A DNA stretch of 64,000 nucleotides from Bacteroidota bacterium (GTDB lineage Bacteria > Bacteroidota > Bacteroidia > UBA8524), in NCBI GenBank assembly GCA_006226545.1, contig SBGR01000010.1, forward strand, positions 25,634 through 89,633. Reading direction: 5' to 3'. A model generated the notes under the pieces. That model had not been told where the DNA came from. It did no database searches and saw only the letters and a program-made list of their open reading frames with translations. Shown here in pieces: positions 51,686-60,891 of this stretch. The position numbers and the translations under genes are program-made. Position 1 is the first letter of the stretch, and each line of letters starts with the position of its first letter.

Positions 51686-53233
51686 ATGAAAAAAACAATC
51701 CTATTCTCACTGGCCATGGCAGCCAGTTTGGTATCTGGGGCTCAGAAGCTGGGCACCATCGATTCAACTTTTGGTACAAACGGCCGCACTGTAAAAGACG
51801 TTACCGGATCAGCTTACAATGAAACCATCACCGGTTCTGCTGTTGGTCCGAATGGCGACATTTATGTATGCGGCTACACCACTACCAATGTAGGAGCCGA
51901 CTTATTTGTGGCGCATTACGATGCAAACGGACAGCTTGATGCCAACTTTGGTAATAGCGGTATTTTTATTTCTGACCTGAGTTTGGGTGGCGATGACTTT
52001 GCCGGAGCGGTTTTGAGAAAGGCCAATGGTAAACTTATGGTGACTGGGTCTACAGCGGGCAATGCTTACCGTGAACCCATGCTTATTCAATTAAATAGCA
52101 ATGGTTCTTTTGACGCCAGTTTCGGAACCAATGGTGTGGTGAAATACGATTTAGGTATTGCCGCTACTTCAGGGTTTATTGTAGAACGTGCCGATGGAAA
52201 AATCGTGATGGGCGGTACTTTTAACAATGGAAGCGACCATGATTTCTATGCACTAACTGTACACCCGGATGGTAGCAGAGCCACAGGCTTTGGAAACAAT
52301 GGATTTCAGAATTACGGCTTTGCAGGAAAAGATGAGTCTTTGGTAGCCATGCTAACCGATGCTAATAACCGCGTACTCCTCGGTGGAAGTTACAAGGATC
52401 AATTCACGGATAAAATTTCCATGATCATGATTGATTCAACCGGTAATGGGGCCTCAGGCTTTGGTTTGAATGGTTGGGTGATGGTTCAAGAAGGATCTTA
52501 CTTTACCTATTTGAGCGATTTGAAATTTGATGCCTCCGGAAATATTGTTGGAGCAGGTTGGGTAAAGGGAGGCATTAACAATGACGTTTTTATCTTTAGA
52601 TTATTGCCTAGTGGTTTATTCGATAAGAACTTTGATTCTGATGGAAAGCGTCAGTTTGGGTTGAAAATTGGAAATCCGGCCAACGAATACTTGTATTCAA
52701 TAAACATTCAAAACGACGGTAAAATCGTGGCGTATGGTTATTATTTAGAGAACAGTATTAAATACGGTTTGGTTATTCGATTCAAGTCGGATGGATCATC
52801 TGATCAGGGTTTTGGTGGGCCTTACGGTTACAATTTGATTCCGCATGCCGATTTCAATAATACCCTTTCGGGAAATATCATTGTTCGTCCTTCCAATGAA
52901 CGTATAATTATGGTAGGTCGCACAAAGGTGAATTCAGATTACGATATGATGTTGGTGGCCATACACGGCACTGAGCCATTCCCGGCAAGCGTTAAAAGCA
53001 ATGTGAATCAATCGCTAAAGCTATATCCGAATCCGGCACATGAACAATTTGCTGTAGAGGCAGATTGGACAGAAGGTACCTTGGTTTTAATGGATTTGAA
53101 CGGCAAGGTGATCTCCAGCTGGAATGAGAAATTGCAGACGTATTCCATCCCTGCAAACTTGAAACAAGGGGTTTATGTAGTCAGACTGCAAACAGCGACT
53201 GCAACGTTCACTTCGAAAATGATTATCAACTAA
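51686..53233 (+). CDS. Delta-60 repeat surface protein with T9SS sorting domain (third)
   Basis: 515 residues. Signal peptide (MKKTILFSLAMAASLVSGAQ), delta-60/DUF5122 repeats (IDSTFGTNGRTVKDVTG, LDANFGNSGIFISDLS, FDASFGTNGVVKYDLG, GLNGWVMVQEGS), then a type A T9SS domain (LKLYPNPAHEQFAVEADW, LKQGVYVVRLQ). It is more diverged from the two tandem paralogues than they are from each other, and is transcribed separately from a promoter with the same four half-sites. It has its own terminator at 53260. Probably an exported propeller acting with the other two; function unknown. Confidence 0.85.
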   Translation: MKKTILFSLAMAASLVSGAQKLGTIDSTFGTNGRTVKDVTGSAYNETITGSAVGPNGDIYVCGYTTTNVGADLFVAHYDANGQLDANFGNSGIFISDLSLGGDDFAGAVLRKANGKLMVTGSTAGNAYREPMLIQLNSNGSFDASFGTNGVVKYDLGIAATSGFIVERADGKIVMGGTFNNGSDHDFYALTVHPDGSRATGFGNNGFQNYGFAGKDESLVAMLTDANNRVLLGGSYKDQFTDKISMIMIDSTGNGASGFGLNGWVMVQEGSYFTYLSDLKFDASGNIVGAGWVKGGINNDVFIFRLLPSGLFDKNFDSDGKRQFGLKIGNPANEYLYSINIQNDGKIVAYGYYLENSIKYGLVIRFKSDGSSDQGFGGPYGYNLIPHADFNNTLSGNIIVRPSNERIIMVGRTKVNSDYDMMLVAIHGTEPFPASVKSNVNQSLKLYPNPAHEQFAVEADWTEGTLVLMDLNGKVISSWNEKLQTYSIPANLKQGVYVVRLQTATATFTSKMIIN

Positions 53234-53259
53234 AAATATAGTACATAGAAATAAAATTT

Positions 53260-53290
53260 AAGCCTGTCCTCAATAGGGGGCAGGCTTTTC
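53260..53290 (+). terminator. Intrinsic terminator of the third delta-60 gene
   Basis: AAGCCTG (53260-53266) pairs with CAGGCTT (53281-53287), with an inner CCT/AGG, followed by TTTCTA. Confidence 0.75.
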
Positions 53291-53435
53291 TATTGGACCA
53301 ATGTTAAGGGATGCCGAGTGGTAACTTTTGTTCGACGAATTTCTCAGTAGGTGGTAAGTAATTAGTTAACAATTCCATTAATATTGTGGTAGACGTCTAG
53401 CCTCAAATTGGACTATTCGTGAAAACCAAACTTTT

Positions 53436-56400
53436 ATGGAGATGAAGATTACAAACTTTAAACGCTCATTCGGGCGCGGCTTTATGCGAATTGCATTAGC
53501 CTTCACCATGGTAATGCTGATGGGCCTCACTGCATGGGCTCAACCAGATTATTACAGTTACAACACAGGAACCAGTTACAATGCCTTTCCGCTGAACAGT
53601 ACCACAAACAAGGTACAGTGGATTTACGATGCAGGTCAGTTCCACTCCAATGGACCTACTGGTAATCCTGCTTTTTCTGGGCTTATTACCCATGTCTATT
53701 TCAGACTCGGAACCACAACTAACGGTTCTAGCGTTTACAGCAATTTCACTATCAAGCTAGGCCAAAACGTTGGTACGCAAAGTACTTGGACTAGCACCAC
53801 CTGGGCTACGGGCTTAACTACTGTGTTTTCACAGGCTAGTTATTCCATGACAGGAGCTTCTCCTACCAGCTGGTACATGGTTCAATTGCAAACCCCGTTT
53901 GTTTACGATCCTAGCCTTTCACTGGTAATGGAAATTTCAGTAACCGGCGGAACAGGAAACCAGGTAGCGCAGTATACTGCTAACGGAAGCCGTCGTATTT
54001 GGGGTACTTCTGCAGGTGCGTCTGGGTCAAGCTACGGAACTGGTCAGGTTGACTTTGGTTTCGATATCGTTCCTTTGAACGTAGACGTTACATCAATTAC
54101 TTTCCCAAGTGATATTTGCCAGTTTGAAACCACACCGGTTGAGGTTACGGTTGAAAACACCGATATCGTTGCTCGTGGAGGTTTCTTATTGGAGTACAAA
54201 ATTAATGGTGTCAGCCAATCAGTTGAGACCTATACTCAACAAATACCAGCCGGGCAAAGTGCCAATTTTATCTTTAACGTACCAACGGCAAACCTCACTA
54301 CAGGTCCGTTTACCATTTCAGCTAATGTGGTAGGTAAAGCACAGTTTGTAGATCAAGCCTATAACGTAAATGGAGCGCCTGATGGTTCAATAGTAAGTCA
54401 AGGTTCCACATTCCAAGGTGCATTCAATTCTGGAACTGCCTTAGATCCGGATATTGTGGCTTACGGTGATCAGATTTCTTATACGATTAGTGCCCCTCCA
54501 GGTTATGTAAACAGTAATTACAATTCCACGTGGGCATTTGATTTCTACGAATTTGTTACAGCAAATGGTAGTACTGCAGGTGCTGCACACGTTCAGAATA
54601 ACCCAAGCGGTAACAACGATGCAACCGTTACCTTTAATCCGGTTCAAGGTCTTTCTGACTCTACCTTTAAAATCCGCTATGCTTTAAGAGAAACAGTTCA
54701 TAACTGTGTTGCTCCTGTAGTAGAACGCGAAATTTTTGTTGCACCTCGCCCAACAGCCGGTTACACTTCAGGTACGGCTTGTGAGAACGGTCAAATGAAG
54801 TTTAAAAACAATAGCGCTGTTACCTCTGGTTTTATCACACATAAATGGTATTTCGGTGATGGTGACTCTTCTACCTTAATTAACCCTTCTCACGTTTATG
54901 CAAATGCGGGTACCTACAATACTCAATTGGTAGTAACCACCAACTACGGTTATACTGCAAACTATACCCTTCAAGTAGATGTGTTTGAAAATCCAGATGC
55001 AGCATTTGATGCATTAAACGTTTGCGAAGGCAATGCAAATACCTTTACGGATGCTTCTATGATCCCGGGAGGAACTCCTGTGTACGAGTGGAACTTCGGC
55101 GATGGCTCTACTTCATCTGCTTCAAGCCCTAGCCACCAGTACGCTACTCCGGGTAACTATACCGTAACCTTGAAAGTAACCACCAACGGTTGTGTTGATC
55201 AAATGAGCAAAGAAGTTACCTACGCGCCAATTCCGGTAGCCGACTTCAACTTCAACCAAGTTGATTGCAATAACGACGAAGTTACATTCAGCAATGCTTC
55301 TACCTTAGCATTTGGTAACATGGGTTATTCTTGGGATTTTGGCGACGGTACAAACGCGAATTCCAATAACCCTAAACATACCTACAGCTCTTTCGGTAAC
55401 ATCAACGTTACCTTGGTAGCAACTAGCAATTTTGGTTGTACTCACCAAGTGGTAAAAGCGGTTAGCTTGAAAGAAGCTCCAATGGCAGATTTCACCGTAG
55501 CTAACTTGTGTAACAAAGACAACGTTTCATTTACCAATACAGGTTCTGAGCCTTCAGGTTTCACTACCGCTTACGAGTGGAGCTTTAACGACGGAAGCAC
55601 TTCAAATGCTAAAGACTATTCACGCAGCTTTAATGCCATCGGTACTTACACCGTTACTTTGAAAGCACAGTCTTCAAATGGTTGTGTTGACGAGAAAATG
55701 GTTAACATCAGCGTAGATGAAAAACCAGTTGCTGGTTTCGTTGCTGCCAATACATGTGAAGGTAGCGATGTACAATTCAATTCTGCTGCTTACGGTAACA
55801 ACGGTAACTTTACTCATAGCTGGGATTTTGGTTCTAGCATGACTAGCAACTTGATTAACCCAACTCAAAGTTTAGCAACCGGTACTCATGCTGTAACTTT
55901 AACGGTTGAGTCTCCAAGCGGATGTAAATCTACATTGACTAAAAACGTTGAAGTATTTGCAAAACCAGTTATCAGCAATTTGGTATTCACTACCTTAAAT
56001 ATTGGTGATGGTAACATGGGCTTGACTGCCGATATCACTCCAGCGAACATTCCATACACCATCTTATGGGGTGATGGTAATAAAACCTTCGGTACTGTAA
56101 ACGGTCCGGTTGCTGAGCAACACCAATACACACTTGATGGTGTTTGGACTGCTGATATTCGTTTGAACAACAATGGCTGTTTAACTCAAACTACCGTTGA
56201 TGCAAATGTGAAACGTACCGGAATGGAGCATGTTAATACGACTGCTTTGACTGCTTACCCTAACCCAGCTCGTGATGCCTTCAAGGTAGACTTGAGCAAA
56301 GTTGAAGGTTCAGTTAAACAAATCGAAGTATTGAACGCCAATGGCCAAGTGATGAATGTAAACATCGAGATGTTAGAAACATCTGCTGATGTAAACATGA

Positions 56401-56483
56401 ATCAAGTAGCTGCAGGTCTTTACCTGGTACGTGTTCAGACTGAAAACGGAATCTATACCACACGAGTAAACATTACTCGATAG
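53436..56483 (+). CDS. Giant PKD-domain surface protein with T9SS sorting domain
   Basis: 1015 residues. There is a signal peptide (FMRIALAFTMVMLMGLTAWAQ), an N-terminal beta-rich part of about 400 residues (fibronectin- or CARDB-like, IEYKINGV type), then about five PKD domains in tandem from about residue 440 to 850, each with the W-x-FGDG core (WYFGDGDSS, WNFGDGST, WDFGDGTN, WSFNDGST, WDFGSSM) and an about 83-residue period, then a T9SS domain (about 930-1015: LTAYPNPARDAFKVDLSKVEG, GLYLVRVQTENGIY). Typical of Bacteroidota adhesins or extracellular matrix-like proteins. The start at 53436 is preceded by a short A/T-rich gap; no strong -7 box. Confidence 0.85.
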   Translation: MEMKITNFKRSFGRGFMRIALAFTMVMLMGLTAWAQPDYYSYNTGTSYNAFPLNSTTNKVQWIYDAGQFHSNGPTGNPAFSGLITHVYFRLGTTTNGSSVYSNFTIKLGQNVGTQSTWTSTTWATGLTTVFSQASYSMTGASPTSWYMVQLQTPFVYDPSLSLVMEISVTGGTGNQVAQYTANGSRRIWGTSAGASGSSYGTGQVDFGFDIVPLNVDVTSITFPSDICQFETTPVEVTVENTDIVARGGFLLEYKINGVSQSVETYTQQIPAGQSANFIFNVPTANLTTGPFTISANVVGKAQFVDQAYNVNGAPDGSIVSQGSTFQGAFNSGTALDPDIVAYGDQISYTISAPPGYVNSNYNSTWAFDFYEFVTANGSTAGAAHVQNNPSGNNDATVTFNPVQGLSDSTFKIRYALRETVHNCVAPVVEREIFVAPRPTAGYTSGTACENGQMKFKNNSAVTSGFITHKWYFGDGDSSTLINPSHVYANAGTYNTQLVVTTNYGYTANYTLQVDVFENPDAAFDALNVCEGNANTFTDASMIPGGTPVYEWNFGDGSTSSASSPSHQYATPGNYTVTLKVTTNGCVDQMSKEVTYAPIPVADFNFNQVDCNNDEVTFSNASTLAFGNMGYSWDFGDGTNANSNNPKHTYSSFGNINVTLVATSNFGCTHQVVKAVSLKEAPMADFTVANLCNKDNVSFTNTGSEPSGFTTAYEWSFNDGSTSNAKDYSRSFNAIGTYTVTLKAQSSNGCVDEKMVNISVDEKPVAGFVAANTCEGSDVQFNSAAYGNNGNFTHSWDFGSSMTSNLINPTQSLATGTHAVTLTVESPSGCKSTLTKNVEVFAKPVISNLVFTTLNIGDGNMGLTADITPANIPYTILWGDGNKTFGTVNGPVAEQHQYTLDGVWTADIRLNNNGCLTQTTVDANVKRTGMEHVNTTALTAYPNPARDAFKVDLSKVEGSVKQIEVLNANGQVMNVNIEMLETSADVNMNQVAAGLYLVRVQTENGIYTTRVNITR

Positions 56484-56505
56484 GTCTTAGTATAAAAGCT
56501 AAGCG

Positions 56506-56536
56506 AAGCCCCGGCCTTTGGTCGGGGCTTTTTTAT
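56506..56536 (+). terminator. Intrinsic terminator of the PKD protein gene
   Basis: AAGCCCCG (56506-56513) pairs with CGGGGCTT (56523-56530), followed by a T-run to 56534. Confidence 0.9.
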
Positions 56537-56627
56537 TTGTCTATTTTTTAATGAATTAGGCAGCGAATAATAGTAGAAAGGGTACTTTTACCTACACAGT
56601 TGAACACTGTCAAACCAAAACTAGCGT

Positions 56628-59600
56628 ATGAAAAAGATCTTTTTACTCTTTGCCTTCTTAGCCCTAACCTTATTCTCCAAGCCTTTGAAAGCCTCCCACA
56701 TGGCAGGTGGCAATATCCACGTTCAGCAATTGGATACCCTCGGCACTTACATTGTTTACCTCACGGTTTACAGAGATTGCAATGGCATTGGGCTGTCTTA
56801 CCCCATCCTACATGCGGAACAGAATAATACAATTCTTCACGATACCCTGAATTCGTCCAACTTAATCCGCGTAACCGACATCACCGGCATTGGCGATTCC
56901 TGCACCATCCAAACAAGGTGCAACGGTGGCTCCTTCTATTATGGAATTGAAGCATACCTGTTTGCAGATACCATAGACTTGAGTGGATTTCAGGCCTGTG
57001 AGGTTGCCATCTACTACGATTCTTATGTGAATAGGCTTTCACCTATCAATGGTCCAACGCCGCCTTATTTGCCCTTTTTTGTGGCGGCTAACATCAATAA
57101 ATGCATGGTCAATTCAACGCCGTATTTTTTACATCAACCTACCCATTTAATTGGTGCAAACCAAAATCTCTCGTTGAGTTATGCTGCAGCAGATACGGCT
57201 GACAATGGCGATTCCATTAGCTATGAACTGACTACGCCATTGACCGGACTGGGTTCATACTTTACCTATACCGGACAGTTTACCTACCTGAGACCCATGA
57301 CCTTTTTGGGGTTCCCAATTCATACATTACCCTTACCCGGTGGATATCACATCAACCCGAATACCGGCTTATTGCAGTTTCGTCCTACACAGGCTAATCA
57401 AGTAGCTTGGGTGGCAGTTCGGGTAAAAGAATGGCGTAAGATTAACGGAGTAAGTACGGTGATTTCACAGATTACCCAAGACCTAATGTACATCGTGATC
57501 AATAAGCCCCAGCAAACCATGCCTGTGGCAAATAACCTTTCGGCTTACGATGAGCAGGCAGATCTCCAGCTTTGTAGCCAAGATACTTTTAGGATGAGCC
57601 TAGATATTCAAGACGCAGATGGTGATAGCGTTTTTGTACGTTGGGACAGCCTGCCAAACGGCGCCAACTTAAGCGTTACACACGATTCCAACTCGGCAGC
57701 CCAGATTGAATTTACGTGGTATCCGGGTGCTGGTCGGGTGAGAACCCAGCCTTATTTATTGAACTTGGAACTGCGTGATCAAGCTTGTCCAATAGCCAAT
57801 AAATCGTACCGAACTTACCGTCTTTTTGTTCACGATAGTATTCCGGCACCTCAAGTAAATGTTGGTCCGGATACAATGCTCTGGGACTTTAGCGCTAACC
57901 TTCGTGTGGCTGCATCAATAAGCAATCAGTTAAATCGAGCTGTGCGCTGGACCAGTTCTGGCGACGGACATTTTAATCGATCAGATACCTTGTATCCTAC
58001 TTATATCCCCGGTACAAATGATAAAAACAGTTGTCAATATTCGCTCTACTGCGAGGTTTTGGATTTTGGTTGTGGCGGACCGGGAGGTAAATGGATTGAT
58101 ACTTTGAATGTTATCAGACAATACGATTCCCTTTATATCAATGCCCCGTCGGCCTACCACTTTGGCGATACGGTTCAGTTGAACCTTTTGCAGACACCTC
58201 CCGTAAAACAATTTTTAGGTTGGAGAACTTTAGGCGATGGAAGCTTTGATGATAGCAGCAAGGTGCAAGCGAAGTATACGCCGGGCTCGCAAGACTGGGC
58301 AAACTGCAGCTGGACTATCTTGGCCGATTTCCAATATACGGGCTGCACCGTTGTTAGCGATACACAGCATTTTCAACGTCTGAGCAACTACGATTACGGC
58401 CTCGCTCCACAACAAGCACTTCGTGGAGATACAATCTATGTGGAAGCTTACCTTACAGCCAATAGCGCGGGTTCGGTATACTGGACTAGCCTAGGCAATG
58501 GTATTTTGGGTGATAGCATGGCCAGTCAAACCTGGTACCTTCCGGGAACACAAGATTATGCCAATTGTCAGTCGTATTTGCAAGTGCGCGAATGGCCTTT
58601 GGGTAGCTGCTTCGGATTGGCCGACAGCTTCACCATTCAAAAAGAAACACCAGCGTGGAAAGCCGGCTTGAGTCAACAGTTGAATTACGGTGATACTGCA
58701 TTTTTGCAAGCTCAACCTAGTGCAAGCTCAACCTACCAGTTTGGCTATTGGACTAGCAGTGGCGATGGTCATTTTACCGATTCCAATGACGCTAACTCAG
58801 CCTATATTTTAGGGACACAAGATTGGGCAAGCTGTGTGGTGGGAATCTACTGGAATGAGATTGACCCAGACTGTGGAGGTAGAACCGATAGCTTGGCGCT
58901 GGTGCGGAAAAGTACTAGCATCGATGCCGGGGTAGATTTGGTTGCCTATTTCGACAGCTCCATGAGTTACCAACTGCAAGGCTGGTCAGATACGGCCAAC
59001 GGTATTACAGCCTACTGGAAAACGTTAGGCGACGGTACTTTTAGCGATACATTGGATTTGAATGCAGTCTATACGCCCGGACCTAACGATGGCATGAGCT
59101 GCGGGGCATTGCTTTCTTTAATTGAGTACCCACAAGGCAGCTGTACCAATTTCGATGGCATTCGCGTGGAAATACAAGATTCAGCTGAGGTTTTCTTCTC
59201 TGCAACGGTCGACTCCACAACATTTGATACTGTTTTCTTCCATTTTCAAAATCCTGGGGCGCGTTATGTCCGTTTGATCAATGCTCACGGAAGCGGCACC
59301 ACGGTAATTTTGAGTCCGTATTTGGTGGCCTATGTTTTATCTGCTGCTGACAAACAAGATACGTTGGTTGTAGTAAATGGACTTTCCAGATCGCCGTGCG
59401 GTCCAGACAGCTGGTTTGGGGCGAATATTCATCCACAGATGAGATTGGGTACAGGAGTGTTGAGGCCAATGCAAGGGGTTGGTATGTACCCGAATCCGAA
59501 TAAAGGAACCTTAAAGTTGAGCTTCACGAAAGCGCCTTCTCACTTGGATAGGGTAGAAGTATTTGCAGCCGACGGAAAACAAGTTGAAGTAATCTGGGAG

Positions 59601-59714
59601 CTGAAAGAGGGTGAAATGGAGTTGAAGTTGAAGAATCCGATTCCGGGTATTTACATGCTGCGGGTTCTTAGCGATAACAGCGTATATAACAGGAGCTTTA
59701 CGGTTCAGCCTTAG
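56628..59714 (+). CDS. Giant modular surface protein with five tandem repeats and T9SS sorting domain
   Basis: 1028 residues. Signal peptide (MKKIFLLFAFLALTLFSKPLKA) followed by SHMAGGNIHVQQLDTLGTYIVYLTVYRDCNG, the start of a family of large Bacteroidota surface proteins related to gliding- or T9SS-associated proteins. Residues about 440-890 contain five modules of about 90 residues, each with the pattern W-x-(T/S)-x-G-(D/N)-G ... Y-x-x-G-x-x-D ... C at about residues 440, 531, 618, 707 and 795. The C-terminus is a T9SS domain (GMYPNPNKGTLKLSFTKAP, GIYMLRVLSDNSVYNRSF). It is exported; no enzyme domain is visible. Confidence 0.82.
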   Translation: MKKIFLLFAFLALTLFSKPLKASHMAGGNIHVQQLDTLGTYIVYLTVYRDCNGIGLSYPILHAEQNNTILHDTLNSSNLIRVTDITGIGDSCTIQTRCNGGSFYYGIEAYLFADTIDLSGFQACEVAIYYDSYVNRLSPINGPTPPYLPFFVAANINKCMVNSTPYFLHQPTHLIGANQNLSLSYAAADTADNGDSISYELTTPLTGLGSYFTYTGQFTYLRPMTFLGFPIHTLPLPGGYHINPNTGLLQFRPTQANQVAWVAVRVKEWRKINGVSTVISQITQDLMYIVINKPQQTMPVANNLSAYDEQADLQLCSQDTFRMSLDIQDADGDSVFVRWDSLPNGANLSVTHDSNSAAQIEFTWYPGAGRVRTQPYLLNLELRDQACPIANKSYRTYRLFVHDSIPAPQVNVGPDTMLWDFSANLRVAASISNQLNRAVRWTSSGDGHFNRSDTLYPTYIPGTNDKNSCQYSLYCEVLDFGCGGPGGKWIDTLNVIRQYDSLYINAPSAYHFGDTVQLNLLQTPPVKQFLGWRTLGDGSFDDSSKVQAKYTPGSQDWANCSWTILADFQYTGCTVVSDTQHFQRLSNYDYGLAPQQALRGDTIYVEAYLTANSAGSVYWTSLGNGILGDSMASQTWYLPGTQDYANCQSYLQVREWPLGSCFGLADSFTIQKETPAWKAGLSQQLNYGDTAFLQAQPSASSTYQFGYWTSSGDGHFTDSNDANSAYILGTQDWASCVVGIYWNEIDPDCGGRTDSLALVRKSTSIDAGVDLVAYFDSSMSYQLQGWSDTANGITAYWKTLGDGTFSDTLDLNAVYTPGPNDGMSCGALLSLIEYPQGSCTNFDGIRVEIQDSAEVFFSATVDSTTFDTVFFHFQNPGARYVRLINAHGSGTTVILSPYLVAYVLSAADKQDTLVVVNGLSRSPCGPDSWFGANIHPQMRLGTGVLRPMQGVGMYPNPNKGTLKLSFTKAPSHLDRVEVFAADGKQVEVIWELKEGEMELKLKNPIPGIYMLRVLSDNSVYNRSFTVQP

Positions 59715-60490
59715 GGCTGGGCTATCGGTTCAAAATCAACATGGATATGGTCATCGTGTAAAGCGTTGATCTCCTTACTTAGTTTCTGAGCGAAATAGAT
59801 ACGGCTTTCCTTCAAACGAAAGCCGTTTTTCGTTTGGAATAATTCGTCGTGAAGAAAGGTATTCAGAATCACCTTTTTCACTTTTAATCCATGCTTGGCA
59901 GCATTGCTGTGAATCGCTAGAATATAGGAACAGAGCAAGTCGAAATCTACCTGAATGGCAGTGTCCTTTTCCCATCTCCCTTGCTGGTCAAAATCCAAGA
60001 AATAATGGGCTTTGCCTTTATCGTCTAGGCCAAAATAAGGTTTGCCGTTTCGCTTGAGCGGAATCATTAAATCTACGCTTAAGCCGTTTTGATGGGTTCG
60101 GTGAGGGAAGAGTTTACCACCTTGTTCATGCGAGCATTCCATCACCCGGTAAACGCGGTTTGATTCTTTAGATTCCAGCTGTTTGTAAGTGCCTAACATC
60201 GCTTTTACAACGCGATCATGGCAAAAGGCCCTTCCGGCTAAGTAGCTACCGGTATCGAAGTAGCGAAAATTTCTGCCCGAAAATGGAAACAGCTTACCGT
60301 TTACCAAACTACCTTTTCCTTCTGTTCCTTTGCTGATGCTTTTTTTACCGTTGTCGGGATGCTCAGCTTGGTATTCAGCAATGGCATCGCTAATGGGTTC
60401 AGTTAATTTAACTACCGTGGAAACTGGTTTTTGTGACGGTTCGCAAGCTAAGAAGAGAAGAGTAAATAGGGAGATAAGCCATTTGTGCAT
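59711..60490 (-). CDS. MepA-like penicillin-insensitive murein endopeptidase, lipoprotein
   Basis: 259 residues. Lipoprotein signal (MHKWLISLFTLLFLAC). LAS-superfamily metallopeptidase motifs: FPHRTHQNGLSVDLMIP (H-x6-D zinc ligands) and, near the end, LHDDHIHVDF (H-x-H), as in MepA, which cleaves DD- and LD-crosslinks of peptidoglycan. The region between is longer than in E. coli MepA. It converges with the preceding T9SS gene by 4 nt. Function as a wall endopeptidase is inferred from motifs. Confidence 0.8.
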   Translation of the reverse strand: MHKWLISLFTLLFLACEPSQKPVSTVVKLTEPISDAIAEYQAEHPDNGKKSISKGTEGKGSLVNGKLFPFSGRNFRYFDTGSYLAGRAFCHDRVVKAMLGTYKQLESKESNRVYRVMECSHEQGGKLFPHRTHQNGLSVDLMIPLKRNGKPYFGLDDKGKAHYFLDFDQQGRWEKDTAIQVDFDLLCSYILAIHSNAAKHGLKVKKVILNTFLHDELFQTKNGFRLKESRIYFAQKLSKEINALHDDHIHVDFEPIAQP

Positions 60491-60538
60491 GAAAGTGCTT
60501 TTAGGAAAAACGGGGAATTAAGTTGGCTAGTATAAAGG

Positions 60539-60760
60539 CTAGGCCGGTTTTGTTAGTGAAGCATAAACAGAGACGGCAATTAAAGCAATAACGCCAAGTA
60601 CAAATAGTGCGATGGTTAGCTGAAGCAAGGCAATGGTGCCGGCAGCATGATAATCACCACCAAACTCTTTCTCCAGTACTTCTTTTCTCGCCAACTCATT
60701 TCTGAATCGCAGTTGGAGGTAAAATCTGCCGATTAAGGGGATTAGTCCGAGTTCAAGCAT
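60539..60760 (-). CDS. Small membrane protein, unknown
   Basis: 73 residues. An amphipathic N-terminus with a basic stretch (FYLQLRFRNELARKEVLEKEF) and one hydrophobic helix (about residues 41-68). No family recognised. The ATG at 60760 is used; a TTG at 60766 is in frame. A one-mismatch -7 box, AACCTTTG, lies about 13 nt upstream on the minus strand. It lies 48 nt upstream of the MepA-like gene on the same strand and could be co-transcribed with it. Confidence 0.5.
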   Translation of the reverse strand: MLELGLIPLIGRFYLQLRFRNELARKEVLEKEFGGDYHAAGTIALLQLTIALFVLGVIALIAVSVYASLTKPA

Positions 60761-60823
60761 ACTCAAGTTGATTCAAAGGTTAAACGAATATACTGAATTG
60801 AAAATTAGCGCGATAGGAGAATG

Positions 60824-60854
60824 AAAAAGGGCAGCCCGGAACGGACTGCCCCTT
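60824..60854 (-). terminator. Intrinsic terminator of the WG-repeat gene
   Basis: Read on the minus strand: GGGCAGTCC pairs with GGGCTGCCC over 9 bp with one G-U, loop GTTCC, then a T-run of five. Confidence 0.88.
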
Positions 60855-60891
60855 GGAATATTTTTTAAAAATGGCTTATCAGGTATAGCTT

